Shown here piece after piece: positions 21,744 to 32,690 of a DNA stretch of 64,000 bases. The number at the start of each line of letters is the position of its first letter. The stretch's first letter is position 1. Below the pieces are notes generated by a model. That model had not been told where the DNA came from and did no database searches. It worked only from the letters and a program-made list of their open reading frames with translations. The position numbers were made by a program, and so were the translations under genes. This stretch comes from Oopsacas minuta (Eukaryota; Porifera; Hexactinellida; Lyssacinosida; Leucopsacidae): the NCBI GenBank assembly GCA_024704765.1, contig JAKMXF010000321.1, forward strand, positions 744,001 through 808,000, in the 5' to 3' direction.

Positions 21744-23681
21744 ATGGCAAATTTAGAATTGTCTAAAAACGGTAATAATTACAATTGTAACAATTTGGAC
21801 CAAATAAGTTTCCAGGATCTGAGTTACTCTGTACCTCAAAGGAGGTATGTCTGCTTGTCTTCTCGTCCAAAACCAGTTCTCCAGTCAGTGAGTGGCATAT
21901 TTAGGTCAGGTCTCAATGCTATTCTCGGACCAACAGGGAGTGGAAAGACATCACTCATGGATCTGTTAGCAGGACGCATTAGTCATAGAAGATTCACTGG
22001 AGACATTCGAGTAAACGGACAACCACAACCGGATCATTTCAGGTTCATGGCTGGATACGTGGTGCAGCAGGACTTCCTAGAGGGAGTGTTGAGTGTGAGA
22101 GAGAACATTCACTTCTCTGCTAGTCTGAGACTCTCAAAGCGTAGTCTCAGTCAGGGAGAGAGTGATAGACAGCAGAGAGCTAGATTGGTAGAGGAGGTTA
22201 TTGATAAATTGGGTCTAAGTGAGGTAGCAGACTCTAGAATAGGGACAGATTTCTCCAGAGGTGTATCTGGTGGTGAGAGGAAACGAACTCACATAGCCAC
22301 GGAGTTGGTAATCGCACCTTCCATTCTATTCCTGGATGAACCCACTTCCGGTCTAGATGCTTACACAGCTCTGAAACTAATGCGTCAGCTGAAGACTCTC
22401 TCTCAGGAAGGTCGTTTAATCGTGGTGACACTCCACCAGCCCCGTTATGCCATCCTCCGACTGTTGGACCGTGTGACTCTGTTGTCAGCTGGTGAGACAG
22501 TATATCACGGAGAGTGGACAGATGTTACTGGTTATTTCTCTGAGATAGGTTATCAGTGTGAGGAGAAAGAAAATCCTGGAGACTTCCTGCTTGATACTAT
22601 CTTCAAGGAAAAAAACAAGGATAATAAAATAGGTGAAAGATATATCACAGATAATCAGATGATCAAACTTAGCACAAAATTCAATGCTTCGAATCAAAAC
22701 CAGCATTTAATGGCTACATTGGAAAATATTCATTCAAATAATATAGCATCTCCTAGCAAACCTTCAGCTCGTTATGCTACTAATATCTTCTCACAGATGC
22801 TGACTTTATCTAACAGGACAATGCGTGTATTCCTTCGCTTCCCATATCCAGAAATCCTACAGTTTATATTCAACATACTAGCTATAGGGATTGTTAAGTT
22901 TTTTACCTGGAACACAGATTTATCATTAGATGGTCTTCAAAACAGACTCACTCTGACAATTGTACTTCTCTGTCTAATGTCTACAATATGTGCTCCTTAC
23001 TTAACTACATTCTTTTTCAGCAAAAAACAGTTATATTTCGAAACTAATCATTGCTATTACCGCGTGTCTGCATATTTCTTATCTAAAATCTTAACAGAGA
23101 TAATTCCTCGTTGCATACTACCAGCTCTACTAACTTCTTTCATATACTATTTTGTGCAAGGATTCGTGGTTGCTTGGGGAAATATAGGAATTTTCTTATT
23201 GGTTATCTTTTCATATACATTTGCGGAAACTGCCTTGATTAGCTTGATAGCAATGTCTAGTGGTGTTGAGTTTCAAGCTATGTTCCTAAAAGGCTACCTC
23301 TTGTTCATAATGGTATCTTTTTCTGGGTTCTTCTTCAACATTCAAGAAACTCACTTTATTCTAGAATATTTCACATATCTATCTTTCTATAGATTATCCT
23401 ACTCTACCATTCTAGCTAATGAATTGTCTGGACTAGATTTTTGTCATCCGATAGTACGGAATCTAACTGGAGATGGAAGCTGCCCTCATTTCGACTATAG
23501 AGTTAGTCCAGAAATAGTTTTAGAATCACACACCTCTGGAGATGATTATTTAGCTAAGCAGGGGATTTCTGTATCCAATCCTTTTGACATATGGATCGGT
23601 ATAATCCTCTTACTAGTGTATGGATGTATCTTATATTCCTTAACTTATTTGAAGCTTAGGTTATTCGCAAGAAAACAGTAA
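21744..23681 (+). CDS. ABCG2-like half-transporter, copy 2
   Basis: 645 residues from ATG 21744 (MANLELSKNGNN). The NBD (from about residue 22 to 283) is the same protein sequence as copy 1: GPTGSGKT, VSGGERKR, ILFLDEPTSGLD, LHQPR. After ENPGDF the proteins part: LLDTIFKEKN here against FLDLIVRESR there, and the transmembrane half is clearly diverged, though both keep the late loop with RNLTGDGSC and a basic C-terminus (RKQ here, RKK there). A shared ATPase engine with different membrane halves suggests different substrates, or homodimer versus heterodimer use; this is inference. No introns, no breaks. Confidence 0.92.
   Translation: MANLELSKNGNNYNCNNLDQISFQDLSYSVPQRRYVCLSSRPKPVLQSVSGIFRSGLNAILGPTGSGKTSLMDLLAGRISHRRFTGDIRVNGQPQPDHFRFMAGYVVQQDFLEGVLSVRENIHFSASLRLSKRSLSQGESDRQQRARLVEEVIDKLGLSEVADSRIGTDFSRGVSGGERKRTHIATELVIAPSILFLDEPTSGLDAYTALKLMRQLKTLSQEGRLIVVTLHQPRYAILRLLDRVTLLSAGETVYHGEWTDVTGYFSEIGYQCEEKENPGDFLLDTIFKEKNKDNKIGERYITDNQMIKLSTKFNASNQNQHLMATLENIHSNNIASPSKPSARYATNIFSQMLTLSNRTMRVFLRFPYPEILQFIFNILAIGIVKFFTWNTDLSLDGLQNRLTLTIVLLCLMSTICAPYLTTFFFSKKQLYFETNHCYYRVSAYFLSKILTEIIPRCILPALLTSFIYYFVQGFVVAWGNIGIFLLVIFSYTFAETALISLIAMSSGVEFQAMFLKGYLLFIMVSFSGFFFNIQETHFILEYFTYLSFYRLSYSTILANELSGLDFCHPIVRNLTGDGSCPHFDYRVSPEIVLESHTSGDDYLAKQGISVSNPFDIWIGIILLLVYGCILYSLTYLKLRLFARKQ
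21806..22586 (+). repeat. Inverted repeat arm 2: homogenised ABCG NBD block
   Basis: Partner of 19299-20080. The identity includes third codon positions, so it cannot be explained by protein-level constraint alone; recent duplication of this block or gene conversion is needed. Confidence 0.85.
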
Positions 23682-25636
23682 TCTCCCTACATATAATTAT
23701 TCATATACTCCGAATATTTATTGTAATGTAATTGATGGATGTTGTATATTCATTAAACATATGTATTATCATATCATACTTATCAACCTCTTCTAACTAT
23801 TTCCCTGGTTTTCTAATTTATATGCAAATATGAATAATTTTTCTCTTTTGATGAGATAAAAAGTATCAAACATTCAATCGTACATACATACATACATATA
23901 GACAGGGTTTCTTCCAACTTTTATATGTAGTGCGCCTGAATGAGTTCTCGGTTTCACTTGCGCGCCTAGACTATTTGGATTATCGAAGCATCAAACTTAA
24001 ATTCTAAGCAAATCATACATCCATTACATATTATACGATTAATACTACATTCCAGAGGTGTCATGCTAGTAGTGTTAGGGCTCGACCTACGTATCATTTA
24101 TCAAGCTTCCTCCCTTTAATTATGAACAATTTACCTTTTAAATTATTTTACAATATAATGAATTCAAACTGATTAATCGAATAAACAATAATACAATTCA
24201 ATTGACTTTTATGATTGTTACCATTGTAATATTATAGATATTACTAAATAATAATGAAACCGAGACAATACTAACAACAATACTAACCTACTTACATCGC
24301 TATTTATATCAGCTAACTTTGTATAGAACGTTCTAGAATAATACTACAGCTAAGTAGTATGTAGATACTACACCATTATTACATTATTCGCCGAATTAGG
24401 CGTATACAGCGGGCCTAACTCTCAAAATTTTCTTACTCCTAACTATACAAATTTTTTGTAAATACGCGCCTGTAGGCGCACGTAGCGCTCCTGGGTGAAA
24501 GCCTGTATATATATAACTAATTAGCACCTTAGTATGCTTATATTAATAATATATTATATTCGGGATTAGTTATTAATGAGAACAAATAATTAAAATTCTT
24601 CTTCCTAACATGTATGTATAAGTGTGAATCTCAAGCAGTTTTCAAACTACTTGTATCTGTATACTAGTTGTATCTGTATACTAGTTGTATCTGTATACTA
24701 GTTGTATCTGTATACTAGTTGTATCTGTATACTAGTTGTATCTTTATATTAGTTGTATGTGTATGCCAAAATACATGCCAACAACAATGTAACAAATTCA
24801 TGATTGGAGTGTGGTACATGAATGCTCTGCTCATGATAATGATTTCCATACAAAGGTCTATTATAGCAATATGCATCCTTTTACCCGCGCCTAGAGTATA
24901 CATTTAGTATTACTGTATTGGGGGTCTTGCCCGAATGTTGAAGCGCCTAGATCGATATTAGCTGAAATTCATGCGGCTAAAACCCTAAAAGTAACTACAC
25001 TTTACAAATCAGTGTAGCATCGAAATATCAATGAAACTCCCACAAAACAATTTCGAAGTCTGTAATATAATAGAGATCAATTATTATCCAGTTTTATGCT
25101 TATCAGAATATCTTTATGATTTATTCCTGGTAACATGAGCTATAAATCATAATAATGAATTCAACAATAGAATTTAGGGAGATTATATCATATACTAAGA
25201 GTTAATTATACAATAGGTTAGGAGATTACATATTCTCATTTGGATAATATAGTATATGACATATAATCCATTTAATTTGCTCTTGTACCTTGAACACTGT
25301 TAAACTCGTACATCTATCTGATACATGTAGAGAGCAACAGTATAAGCAATGATTGTGCAATAATGTTCGTATTCAATTCAGATATCTATATATACTGCCT
25401 TAGGAAATGTTAATACAAAATTCGTTAAAATATACAAGATACATTCTGTTCGACTCGATATATAGACAATAGCACTTTGTGTTCATAAAATACAGGTATG
25501 TAAGCATGTATTAATTAATATTTGTGTATATATTTATAAATGTATAAATATTAGTTCGGCTCGGGCATCTGAATTATTTTTCTTACAAATGAACAAAATC
25601 AATAGTCTTAAATTACCAGGCAAACAAATATTTTAG
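23682..25636. other. Intergenic, repeat remnants and a 17-bp tandem repeat
   Basis: Contains the tandem array at 24651, remnants with CGCGCCTGTAGGCGCACG at about 24463-24482, and GGCGTATACAGCGGG near 24399 that recalls DNA-transposon ends. No gene is recognised. Confidence 0.4.
24651..24770. repeat. 17-bp tandem repeat
   Basis: TTGTATCTGTATACTAG is repeated five times perfectly from 24651, then once or twice more with changes (TTGTATCTTTATATTAG, TTGTATGTGTATGCCAA). There are no spacers, so this is a minisatellite. Confidence 0.9.
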
Positions 25637-26600
25637 TGCAGCTCCTATAGGGAGGTGCTCTAATGGCACGGACGATGTACGATGTCCGTACGTCTGCGCA
25701 ACCTTCGAAATATAGCACTCCTTTTTGCACGTTATTCTAAATAATTCTATAGTCTGTTTGAAAGGAAAGATGTATGGTATGCTATATTGAATTTGAATTA
25801 CACGATTCTGGAAAGTGGCATAACTATGTATTTAGAATTTATAGAATTGGTACAAGAATTGACAATCGGTTGTGGAGAAAGCACACATTAACCGAGAGCC
25901 GCCTTAATCTGAGCTCTACAGTATGCAATACATACATAGAAATCACGTATAATTTGTTATATCGGCTAACGTATCCCTAGTCCAAAATCCCAAGTTACTG
26001 TTTGGCCGTAAGAATAGTTGGCTAAGGAGTAATCATATGATAAATCCTGTCGATACAATATTCAAAGTTAGAGTCTATGTGTCAGTATACCTCCTCACTA
26101 ACCGTTGAAACAAAATTTTGTACCATTTTGGAATGATAAATCGTGTAGATATATATTTGAAAAGAATAATTAGGGACTACATACTTGATTACCCTCCCCC
26201 TCCCCTTCGAACAAACAGATGAAATGAAATTTCTTGCTCTATCATAATATTCAAATACATATATTCAAAAAGTGTGGAAACCTAATTAATCATATGGAAA
26301 TCATACAGATGTAGATTTGAAAATTTCAATGTTGGAATCGCCATACTCAAATACCCCAGAGTAGCCGTTGGAACGAATCTAACCTAATTTTGAAAGATAA
26401 ATAAAACGTATGAAAATGTGATTAATCATATGATAAATATGGGAATTTGTAACTTTCATTATTTAGACTCTCAAAATTTCAAAATCGGGCTCTAACGCGT
26501 CCATCTACCCTTGACACTCTTTTGAAACCTAATCTCTAGTATGCTTTTCAATTTCACATTCTTATTTGTATGAAATTTCAGTTTAGAAACCAAGAAAAGT
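25637..26600 (+). repeat. Dispersed repeat (CTCCTATAGGGAG family), copy 1
   Basis: Begins AGTGCAGCTCCTATAGGGAG..CTAATGGCACGGACGATGTA. The same start occurs at 58190, and partial inverted copies at 17040-17235 and 62640-62705. The far end of this copy (about 26430-26570, including GACTCTCAAAATTTCAAAATC and AACCTAATCTCTAG) is the reverse complement of 58400-58510, so the family has ends that pair in inverted orientation. It has no coding content; it looks like a non-autonomous mobile element of unknown class. Its outer limits are uncertain. Confidence 0.5.
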
Positions 26601-26706
26601 GCTAAAGTTAGCCCTGCTTCGTAACTTGATAACAATAAACCGTATTACCTTATTCTAATGAACATGTTCAATTTCAATTATTAGATTAGAGCAGTGTACG
26701 TTTAGT

Positions 26707-27789
26707 ATGGCTTGTTATGCTCAGTTCAAAACAGATCAAGGTTCTAATGATCTTGAACAAAAGATAATTCAAGATGCGACTACCCTCCAATCTTTGAATG
26801 GGGATTCCAGATTTCCCGCTTCGATGACATACACAGACAAATATTCTGAAACTGAAGACTACAAGAGGAGTTTGGATATTGAGCCTTTAAAATGTTCTTC
26901 ACTTGGATCAGAAGTGAATATTCTGCAGGAACAATTAGATAAACTTGGCCTTCTGCAAGAACATATAGAATATATCATCGAGAATGGTGAAAAATTAATG
27001 AATAAACCTCTAATACTATCTAAGAAACTTAAGATTACAATCAAAATAGCAGAAAAAGCGCTAGGGATACTCAAGATGTATAAACAGACGTCAACTAGCA
27101 AAGTTAGCCCTGAAATAATCAGCAAAATACAAGATTGTTTGAAAGAAAATCCTGAAATTGAAAATCACGAAGACATTTCCATTCTCTGTGATATTGAAGA
27201 AGCATTAATTTCTGAATATTTCAGAACGCAACCTCTGACTGAAAAACAAAAATTTTCAATAAAAGAAAAATATAATGCAGGATATCCAATTAGTGACATT
27301 GCGAATATACTCAAAATATCAGAAGAAAAAGTTAAAAAATATGTAGAAGAATCATTCTTAACATTTTCTGATGAAGAAGGAAAAATAGTTCTTGAGATCA
27401 TTCAGAATATTATTGGGGAAATAACACCATCCAATGTACGAAAGAAGATAATTGACAGGGATTTGAAATTACAAGATCAGCTTTGTTGCATATTACCCGA
27501 TAGAAATGATGTGCAGTACAATGAATTGAAGAAATACTTTAAGAAATTTGAAGAATCCAAATATTTCTTTGAGTTAGATACAAAATTGACAACTGAAGAT
27601 ATTTCCTATATCAATCAATATGGTGCAAAAGATATCGAAGAACTCAGCATCAAATTACAAAAGGTAGAATCAGTAATAAGAAAATATCTAGAACAGTATC
27701 ATCCAGATCAAAAACTGATCCAACAATGTCAAATTGAACAAAATAAACAAATCCAAACCTATTGGAACATTTCGGAAATGAAGAACTGA
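26707..27789 (+). CDS. GVIN-like gene, N-terminal segment with helix-turn-helix-like repeats
   Basis: 360 residues from ATG 26707. Mostly charged helices (an SEVNILQEQLDKLGLLQ coiled segment near residue 70). Around residues 190-215 the line KYNAGYPISDIANILKISEE resembles a helix-turn-helix of the transposase/sigma-region type, and a weaker second version (YINQYGAKDIEELSIKLQKV) follows near residue 325. These may be tandem small helical modules specific to this protein group. The frame ends at TGA 27787-27789 and continues -1 in the next segment. Confidence 0.6.
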   Translation: MACYAQFKTDQGSNDLEQKIIQDATTLQSLNGDSRFPASMTYTDKYSETEDYKRSLDIEPLKCSSLGSEVNILQEQLDKLGLLQEHIEYIIENGEKLMNKPLILSKKLKITIKIAEKALGILKMYKQTSTSKVSPEIISKIQDCLKENPEIENHEDISILCDIEEALISEYFRTQPLTEKQKFSIKEKYNAGYPISDIANILKISEEKVKKYVEESFLTFSDEEGKIVLEIIQNIIGEITPSNVRKKIIDRDLKLQDQLCCILPDRNDVQYNELKKYFKKFEESKYFFELDTKLTTEDISYINQYGAKDIEELSIKLQKVESVIRKYLEQYHPDQKLIQQCQIEQNKQIQTYWNISEMKN

Positions 27790-29864
27790 AATTCCACTCA
27801 TATAGAATGGTAATTGTAAATTCATTTGAGGAAATCATGAAAGATGCAGAGTTGCCAGGAAAAACACCAAAGGAAATATTTCAACAACTTCTACCATTAA
27901 CATTCTATTACCTAAAGTGTAGTCTTCCCTTTGATGATATTACTCAAATCCTTGCAAATACATGTAATATATCTCTCACAAATCATGAAATATTTCATAT
28001 GATATTCCAGTTATCTGACCCCATATTAAGAGGATTCTGTATTGAACACTATTCATTCAGTAATCCAGTGCCATTCTACTATCCTATACTATCTCAAAAT
28101 GATAAGACAATAAGTTTCAAACCAACCAATGAGTTGTGGTATTCTATGGAATCGTTTAATGGACTAATCTCATTTGGAATAGGAAGAGCTGGATGGAATC
28201 AGATGGGAAAATCATATCTGTTGGATTTGACTTTTGGTACTGACTTTGTTAACGCAAGTCCTCAAAAGAGTGCATTTCATTCAGGTTCGATTGACATTCA
28301 AATGACAAAAAATCTATTCGGTGAAAAGGTGGAGGATAAGAGTGAATCCACTAAATGGGCATACCTTGACTGTCAGGGAAACACCAAATTTGAGGTTATC
28401 AATGCTATATCTCAACACTTGGACATTGCATTAGTCCACATCAGCTATAATGATTACATTAATCGTGGCGCATTGTTGGAAAATGACATCCTTAAATCAA
28501 CACAAACTGTCAAACGGGCATATTTCCTTATCAGAGATTATAATGAAACCGAATTGAAGAGACAAGAAGAAGATTTCTATATCCACAAATCAGCAAAATT
28601 GATCTTCGTTCCGAATCTCACAAACACAAACATCAATATCCAATCTGTAAAGAAAAGATTAAGAGAAATTGGTCACGAAATTTTGCATCAGAAATCTGAA
28701 AAAAATATTGGAGGCAAATTTCTAGAATCTGTACTAGATCTTAAGCATGAAAGACTGAATGCTATCAGATCAGACAACCAATTGGTAATGAAGATTAAGG
28801 AAAACATAATCAGCGAAACAAAAGAGTCTGATAAATTGAATTTCTCCTCCTTCAATTATTATCCTCTGTTTGTGAAATATATGAATTGTTTCTATAAATC
28901 ATGTTATGAAACGGACCAGAAACTTATTGATAAACTGAATGGAGAAAGACAGTTACTCAACACGCAGATTCTCAAACAGGATAAGGGTGAAGTTGTTGAC
29001 CATTTCAACCAAATATTAGATACTAATCGTTCAACACTGATTTTGTGGAAATTATCACAGGAACTTTCTCAATTATCGAATGAACTATTCCCTAAGAGTG
29101 TGATTGAACAAAATAAAGAGAAATTTACTCTAGAAATTCTTTGGAGAGAAACATTGTTGTATATTAAGTATGGGAATTTGGGTTTGAGGGAAGCAGACCA
29201 CTTCAAAAGAAAAATAGCATCAAACTACAGCAAACATGTGGAAATGGGAGAGGCATTTGAATTAATTGATGGTGATAATCTAAGTTACTTTGATAAAGAA
29301 ATCGATTCGCTATTGGCCGATGTATATGAAATGAATAAGGGAAAAGAAGCTCCAATTGTTGTAAGCATATTCGGACCACAAAGTTCAGGAAAATCTACAT
29401 TATTGAACTATTGCTTTGGTTGTAAGTTCTTAACCAGTGCTGGCAGATGCACTAGAGGAATTTACGGATCACTCTCTAGATTAAGTCGAAAGGTTAATGG
29501 TGCACATCAATTGTTAATTCTTGATACAGAAGGTTTGGATGCTATTGAAAGGAAAACGATGATGAATGATATTGAGAAGAAGAGTATGCAAGATACATCT
29601 ATTATTCATTTTGACAGAACTATGGTATTGTTCTGTCTTGCAGTGTCACAAGTTGTAATCATAAATGTGAAAGGAGATATAGGCAGTCAAATGCAGAATA
29701 TGTTACAGATATGTGCATATGCTCTAAACAAACTGAAAGTTAGGAAAGTACCACCACCAAAAATCTTCTTTGTATTAAATCAACAAGCAGATCCTGATCC
29801 TGAGAAACATTTAGAATCTATCAATATTCTGATGAATAATATCAATAGGAATCCTATATGTTAG
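27762..29864 (+). CDS. GVIN-like gene, GTPase segment
   Basis: About 700 codons; the first codon is TTG inside the overlap, so this is a continuation, not a separate gene. A degenerate first G-like module has GWNQMGKSYLLD in the P-loop place and LDCQGN in the switch II place, the pattern seen in vertebrate GVINs. The second module is a canonical VLIG G domain: G1 FGPQSSGKSTLLN (about 29368-29410), G2 AGRCTRGIYG, G3 LDTEGLD, VIINVKGDIGSQMQN and then FVLNQQADPDPEK as G4 region. Intact motifs argue that GTP binding was kept until recently. Confidence 0.85.
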   Translation: MEHFGNEELKFHSYRMVIVNSFEEIMKDAELPGKTPKEIFQQLLPLTFYYLKCSLPFDDITQILANTCNISLTNHEIFHMIFQLSDPILRGFCIEHYSFSNPVPFYYPILSQNDKTISFKPTNELWYSMESFNGLISFGIGRAGWNQMGKSYLLDLTFGTDFVNASPQKSAFHSGSIDIQMTKNLFGEKVEDKSESTKWAYLDCQGNTKFEVINAISQHLDIALVHISYNDYINRGALLENDILKSTQTVKRAYFLIRDYNETELKRQEEDFYIHKSAKLIFVPNLTNTNINIQSVKKRLREIGHEILHQKSEKNIGGKFLESVLDLKHERLNAIRSDNQLVMKIKENIISETKESDKLNFSSFNYYPLFVKYMNCFYKSCYETDQKLIDKLNGERQLLNTQILKQDKGEVVDHFNQILDTNRSTLILWKLSQELSQLSNELFPKSVIEQNKEKFTLEILWRETLLYIKYGNLGLREADHFKRKIASNYSKHVEMGEAFELIDGDNLSYFDKEIDSLLADVYEMNKGKEAPIVVSIFGPQSSGKSTLLNYCFGCKFLTSAGRCTRGIYGSLSRLSRKVNGAHQLLILDTEGLDAIERKTMMNDIEKKSMQDTSIIHFDRTMVLFCLAVSQVVIINVKGDIGSQMQNMLQICAYALNKLKVRKVPPPKIFFVLNQQADPDPEKHLESINILMNNINRNPIC

Positions 29865-31317
29865 ATACTGAGGGTGTTAAAATGTCAGATTTAATTCAAA
29901 TCACAAAAGAAAATCTATTCATCCTTCCTTCAGCATTCAATTCGGATTCAATGAATAAACCAAATTCTAAACTATTTGATTCAGACGTAATCAAATTATC
30001 TCCGACTATTTCATTTGCAGAAAAATGTGCAAAATTGAGACTTTCTATTATTGACAAGTTAGATAACATGAAAACTGATGAGATAGAACACTTTCAAACA
30101 ATGAGTGAGTGGATACAAATGTCTGGCACTGTTTGGGACACAATAATCAATTATCAAGATATCGTGAAGTATGATGATTATCAAGAGATTAAATGCAGTG
30201 AATTGCTCAACTGTATAATCTCTGAAATAATGGAAAAACATATTTACAGTAACAGAGATCGCTTCGATCAAGCTGCAGAAAAACTAACTCAAGAAATACA
30301 AGACTTAAAAACACAAGTGAACTCAAATCAAAAACTAACAAGCGTAATGCTAAAGTTTGACGAGACCTTCAATATACACTACGAACGTTGTTTGGCAGAC
30401 TTTTTGAAGAAATGTGAAGGTGATAGGCAACTCAAGGAATTGTTTCGTATTTGTAGCGAAGCGAAATCAAACCTACTTAAATTACTATATATGGTGAGGA
30501 AGGAGTATGAAGATAGCTTCAAATTTCAGGTTAATGCAGCTCATACGGAGATTAAATTATCCAGAGCATGATAAAATTTCAAGAATTAATCATTAAAAAC
30601 GTGGATAAATATCTAGAAATCAATGTAGAACAACAAAAGTGTGCTTTCGAAACAATCTGGGCAGAATGTTTCGGAAATTGTGACTTGAGAGAAGAAGAAG
30701 AAAATGAAATTAATCAGAGTTTTAGCAAGTTGTATTCGATATTTATGATAGAATCAAAGGGAATGGAAAAAATGTCAACAACATTCGAACTATTTCGTAG
30801 TAGGAACTTTCAAATGAAAGAAATAATAAAAGACATTTCTGAAGATACTCTTGCAAGGTTCCAATGTCATCCAACTCATCTCAAAGGGTCAGAGAGAGTA
30901 TTCTATGTTACCAATAGAAATAATCAAGTAATCAAGGAAATGACTCCTTACATAGGGAAAGAGGATTATGAGTACTTTAGTAAAGATTATTTCTTCGGAA
31001 ATTACAAATTGATTCAACAAGACAAGAAGCCTAGAATTACAGGATTAGCCCCAAAGGAATGCCACCCATTAATCAACTATTGTTCAGGATACTTCAACCA
31101 TCCAGACATAATTTGGGGCAAATTGAACAAAGAAAGTCAAATCCTATTGTTGGTATCTCAGTTAAGAGATCCAAACAACACCAAAAGAAGCACATGGAGT
31201 AAATTATTGAAGAACATTAAGAAGGAAATGAAAGTTTCATCGAGAAAGATCCAAATATTTCACCAGCAACAGTCAGAGAGATGGTTAACTACCAAACTCA
31301 ACTATTCAAAATTGTAA
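29858..31317 (+). CDS. GVIN-like gene, helical middle segments (two frames, 29858-30571 and 30568-31317)
   Basis: The first frame carries ILPSAFNSDSMNK, a stretch typical of the region just after the VLIG G domain, then FAEKCAKLRLSIIDKL and long amphipathic helices. It meets the second frame at 30568-30571 with a 4-base ATGA overlap (stop TGA in one frame, ATG in the other). The second frame has more helical sequence and GLAPKECHPLINYCSGYFNHP. The 4-base overlap looks like a bacterial-style junction, but here it is just the place where the frame slips by -1. Confidence 0.7.
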
Positions 31318-32690
31318 ACTATGAAATCGGATTCATTCATGCAAAGTTGACTAATACCGCAGAGAAGACAATAGAAAAATTCGTGTTTGCTCTTGCATTC
31401 GAATCTATTTGGGAAATAACAAGAAATAAACTATCCGAGGATAAAAAGATAAAGGAAACGAAGAAAATTACTTCCTGCCAGTACTTTTTGCAAAAAATCG
31501 AAAATCGAAAAATGGTAAGAGGGGAATGGGATCGTGAGAAAATGAGAGATAGCGACAAAGCAATCTCTCAAAAGTTCGCGGTGGACTTCATAGAAAGTGT
31601 AGGAAGAGGAATATCAAATATGTCTAAGCATCTCTTCGAATGCAATTTCAACGAACGAAAAGATAATTTCTCAAACGAAAGCATCTTCTTTAAAGCAAAC
31701 TATATAATTACAGAGGAGCTGTATAAATCTGATGACAAAGTTTTTGATACAAACCATATGGTTGTCCAATACATATGTAATCGAAACGAATTAATCAGAC
31801 GCTTATTCAAGGAGAAATGGAGTCAAGTTGAAGACGAAGAATACAATATTATCGTTTCACAAATGAAAGCTGATTTTGCAAAACACATGAATGATATTAC
31901 AAAGGTTCTAGAAGCAATGACAAATGACTTGATTGAATCATGCTCTGAACAGAGAAACTCTGAGCAAAATGCATTCGATTCAGATAGCAACTTTGATGTA
32001 ATTGATTTAAAAAACAGCAAAAAGAATAATTCTGAACAGAAGTCGAGAGAGAGAGAAAGTCCGTTCAAAGCAATGGTAACATATTTAAAGATGTATCTAG
32101 ACCCCAAAGTCAATGCAGAAGAATTCAATAAATATTTTTCAGAGATTTTCGAATTAGATGGAGTAAAAATCAAAAAATCTGACACTTACATATTATGCAA
32201 TAAACCAAATTCACGACATTGTGTTCTTAGTGAAGATCTCTTCAAAAAGTTGGAAAACACTAAAATGTTTAACTCTGAAAATATATTCAACATCTACGAG
32301 TATATCACAGAATTCACGCGGGTTGTTAGCGAATACAAGTATGAAATTTCTCGTGAAGACTTTGGAACAATGGTACGAGATATAAAAGAAAGCTATGAAA
32401 AAGATGTACTCGGTTGTCCAAACCAATGTCCAAGTTGTGGCAAGTTTTGTGATAGAAAACTCCATCCAAACGATGGGAAATGTCAGATAAAGACTGGTCA
32501 CCAAATGTGTTCAATGGGGGGTAAGGCGTGGAAGGATGACAGGGATAAATCTGTAGTATTATTCACCTGTGACGACTATAAAGATGATACTAAACTTATT
32601 CTACATGGTAAAATGCTAAATTGGCGTCAGTTCAAAGAAAAGTCTAAAATGGATTGGAACTGGGCACTCCTGAGGAAGAAAAGTTTCTAG
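31281..32690 (+). CDS. GVIN-like gene, C-terminal helical and zinc-cluster segment
   Basis: 469 codons. After helices, near the end, comes a Cys/His cluster: CPNQCPSCGKFCDRKLHP, then GKCQIKTGHQMCSMGGKAW, which corresponds to the zinc-binding motif near the C-terminus of GVIN proteins (CPxCGxxC...H). The frame then stops at 32690 just after MDWNW. In the second copy the sequence passes this point without a stop: CTCCCT there against CTCCT here. Confidence 0.75.
   Translation: MVNYQTQLFKIVNYEIGFIHAKLTNTAEKTIEKFVFALAFESIWEITRNKLSEDKKIKETKKITSCQYFLQKIENRKMVRGEWDREKMRDSDKAISQKFAVDFIESVGRGISNMSKHLFECNFNERKDNFSNESIFFKANYIITEELYKSDDKVFDTNHMVVQYICNRNELIRRLFKEKWSQVEDEEYNIIVSQMKADFAKHMNDITKVLEAMTNDLIESCSEQRNSEQNAFDSDSNFDVIDLKNSKKNNSEQKSRERESPFKAMVTYLKMYLDPKVNAEEFNKYFSEIFELDGVKIKKSDTYILCNKPNSRHCVLSEDLFKKLENTKMFNSENIFNIYEYITEFTRVVSEYKYEISREDFGTMVRDIKESYEKDVLGCPNQCPSCGKFCDRKLHPNDGKCQIKTGHQMCSMGGKAWKDDRDKSVVLFTCDDYKDDTKLILHGKMLNWRQFKEKSKMDWNWALLRKKSF

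Noticed and set aside
19454-22431. Two identical 65-codon frames antisense to the ABCG genes
   Set aside because: They are mirror shadows in the duplicated NBD block; their identity only reflects the block's identity.
24651-24770. Possible CRISPR-like array
   Set aside because: The units are directly adjacent with no spacers; it is a 17-bp minisatellite in a eukaryotic genome.
25774-25980. 68-codon plus-strand frame
   Set aside because: Lies within a dispersed repeat and shows no family features.
30568-30571. ATGA overlap in the GVIN-like gene as translational coupling of two genes
   Set aside because: The protein homology is continuous and the genome is eukaryotic; it is simply where the frame slips.
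26859-32514. Minus-strand frames of 60-120 codons opposite the GVIN-like gene
   Set aside because: They are shadows of the coding strand with no family features.
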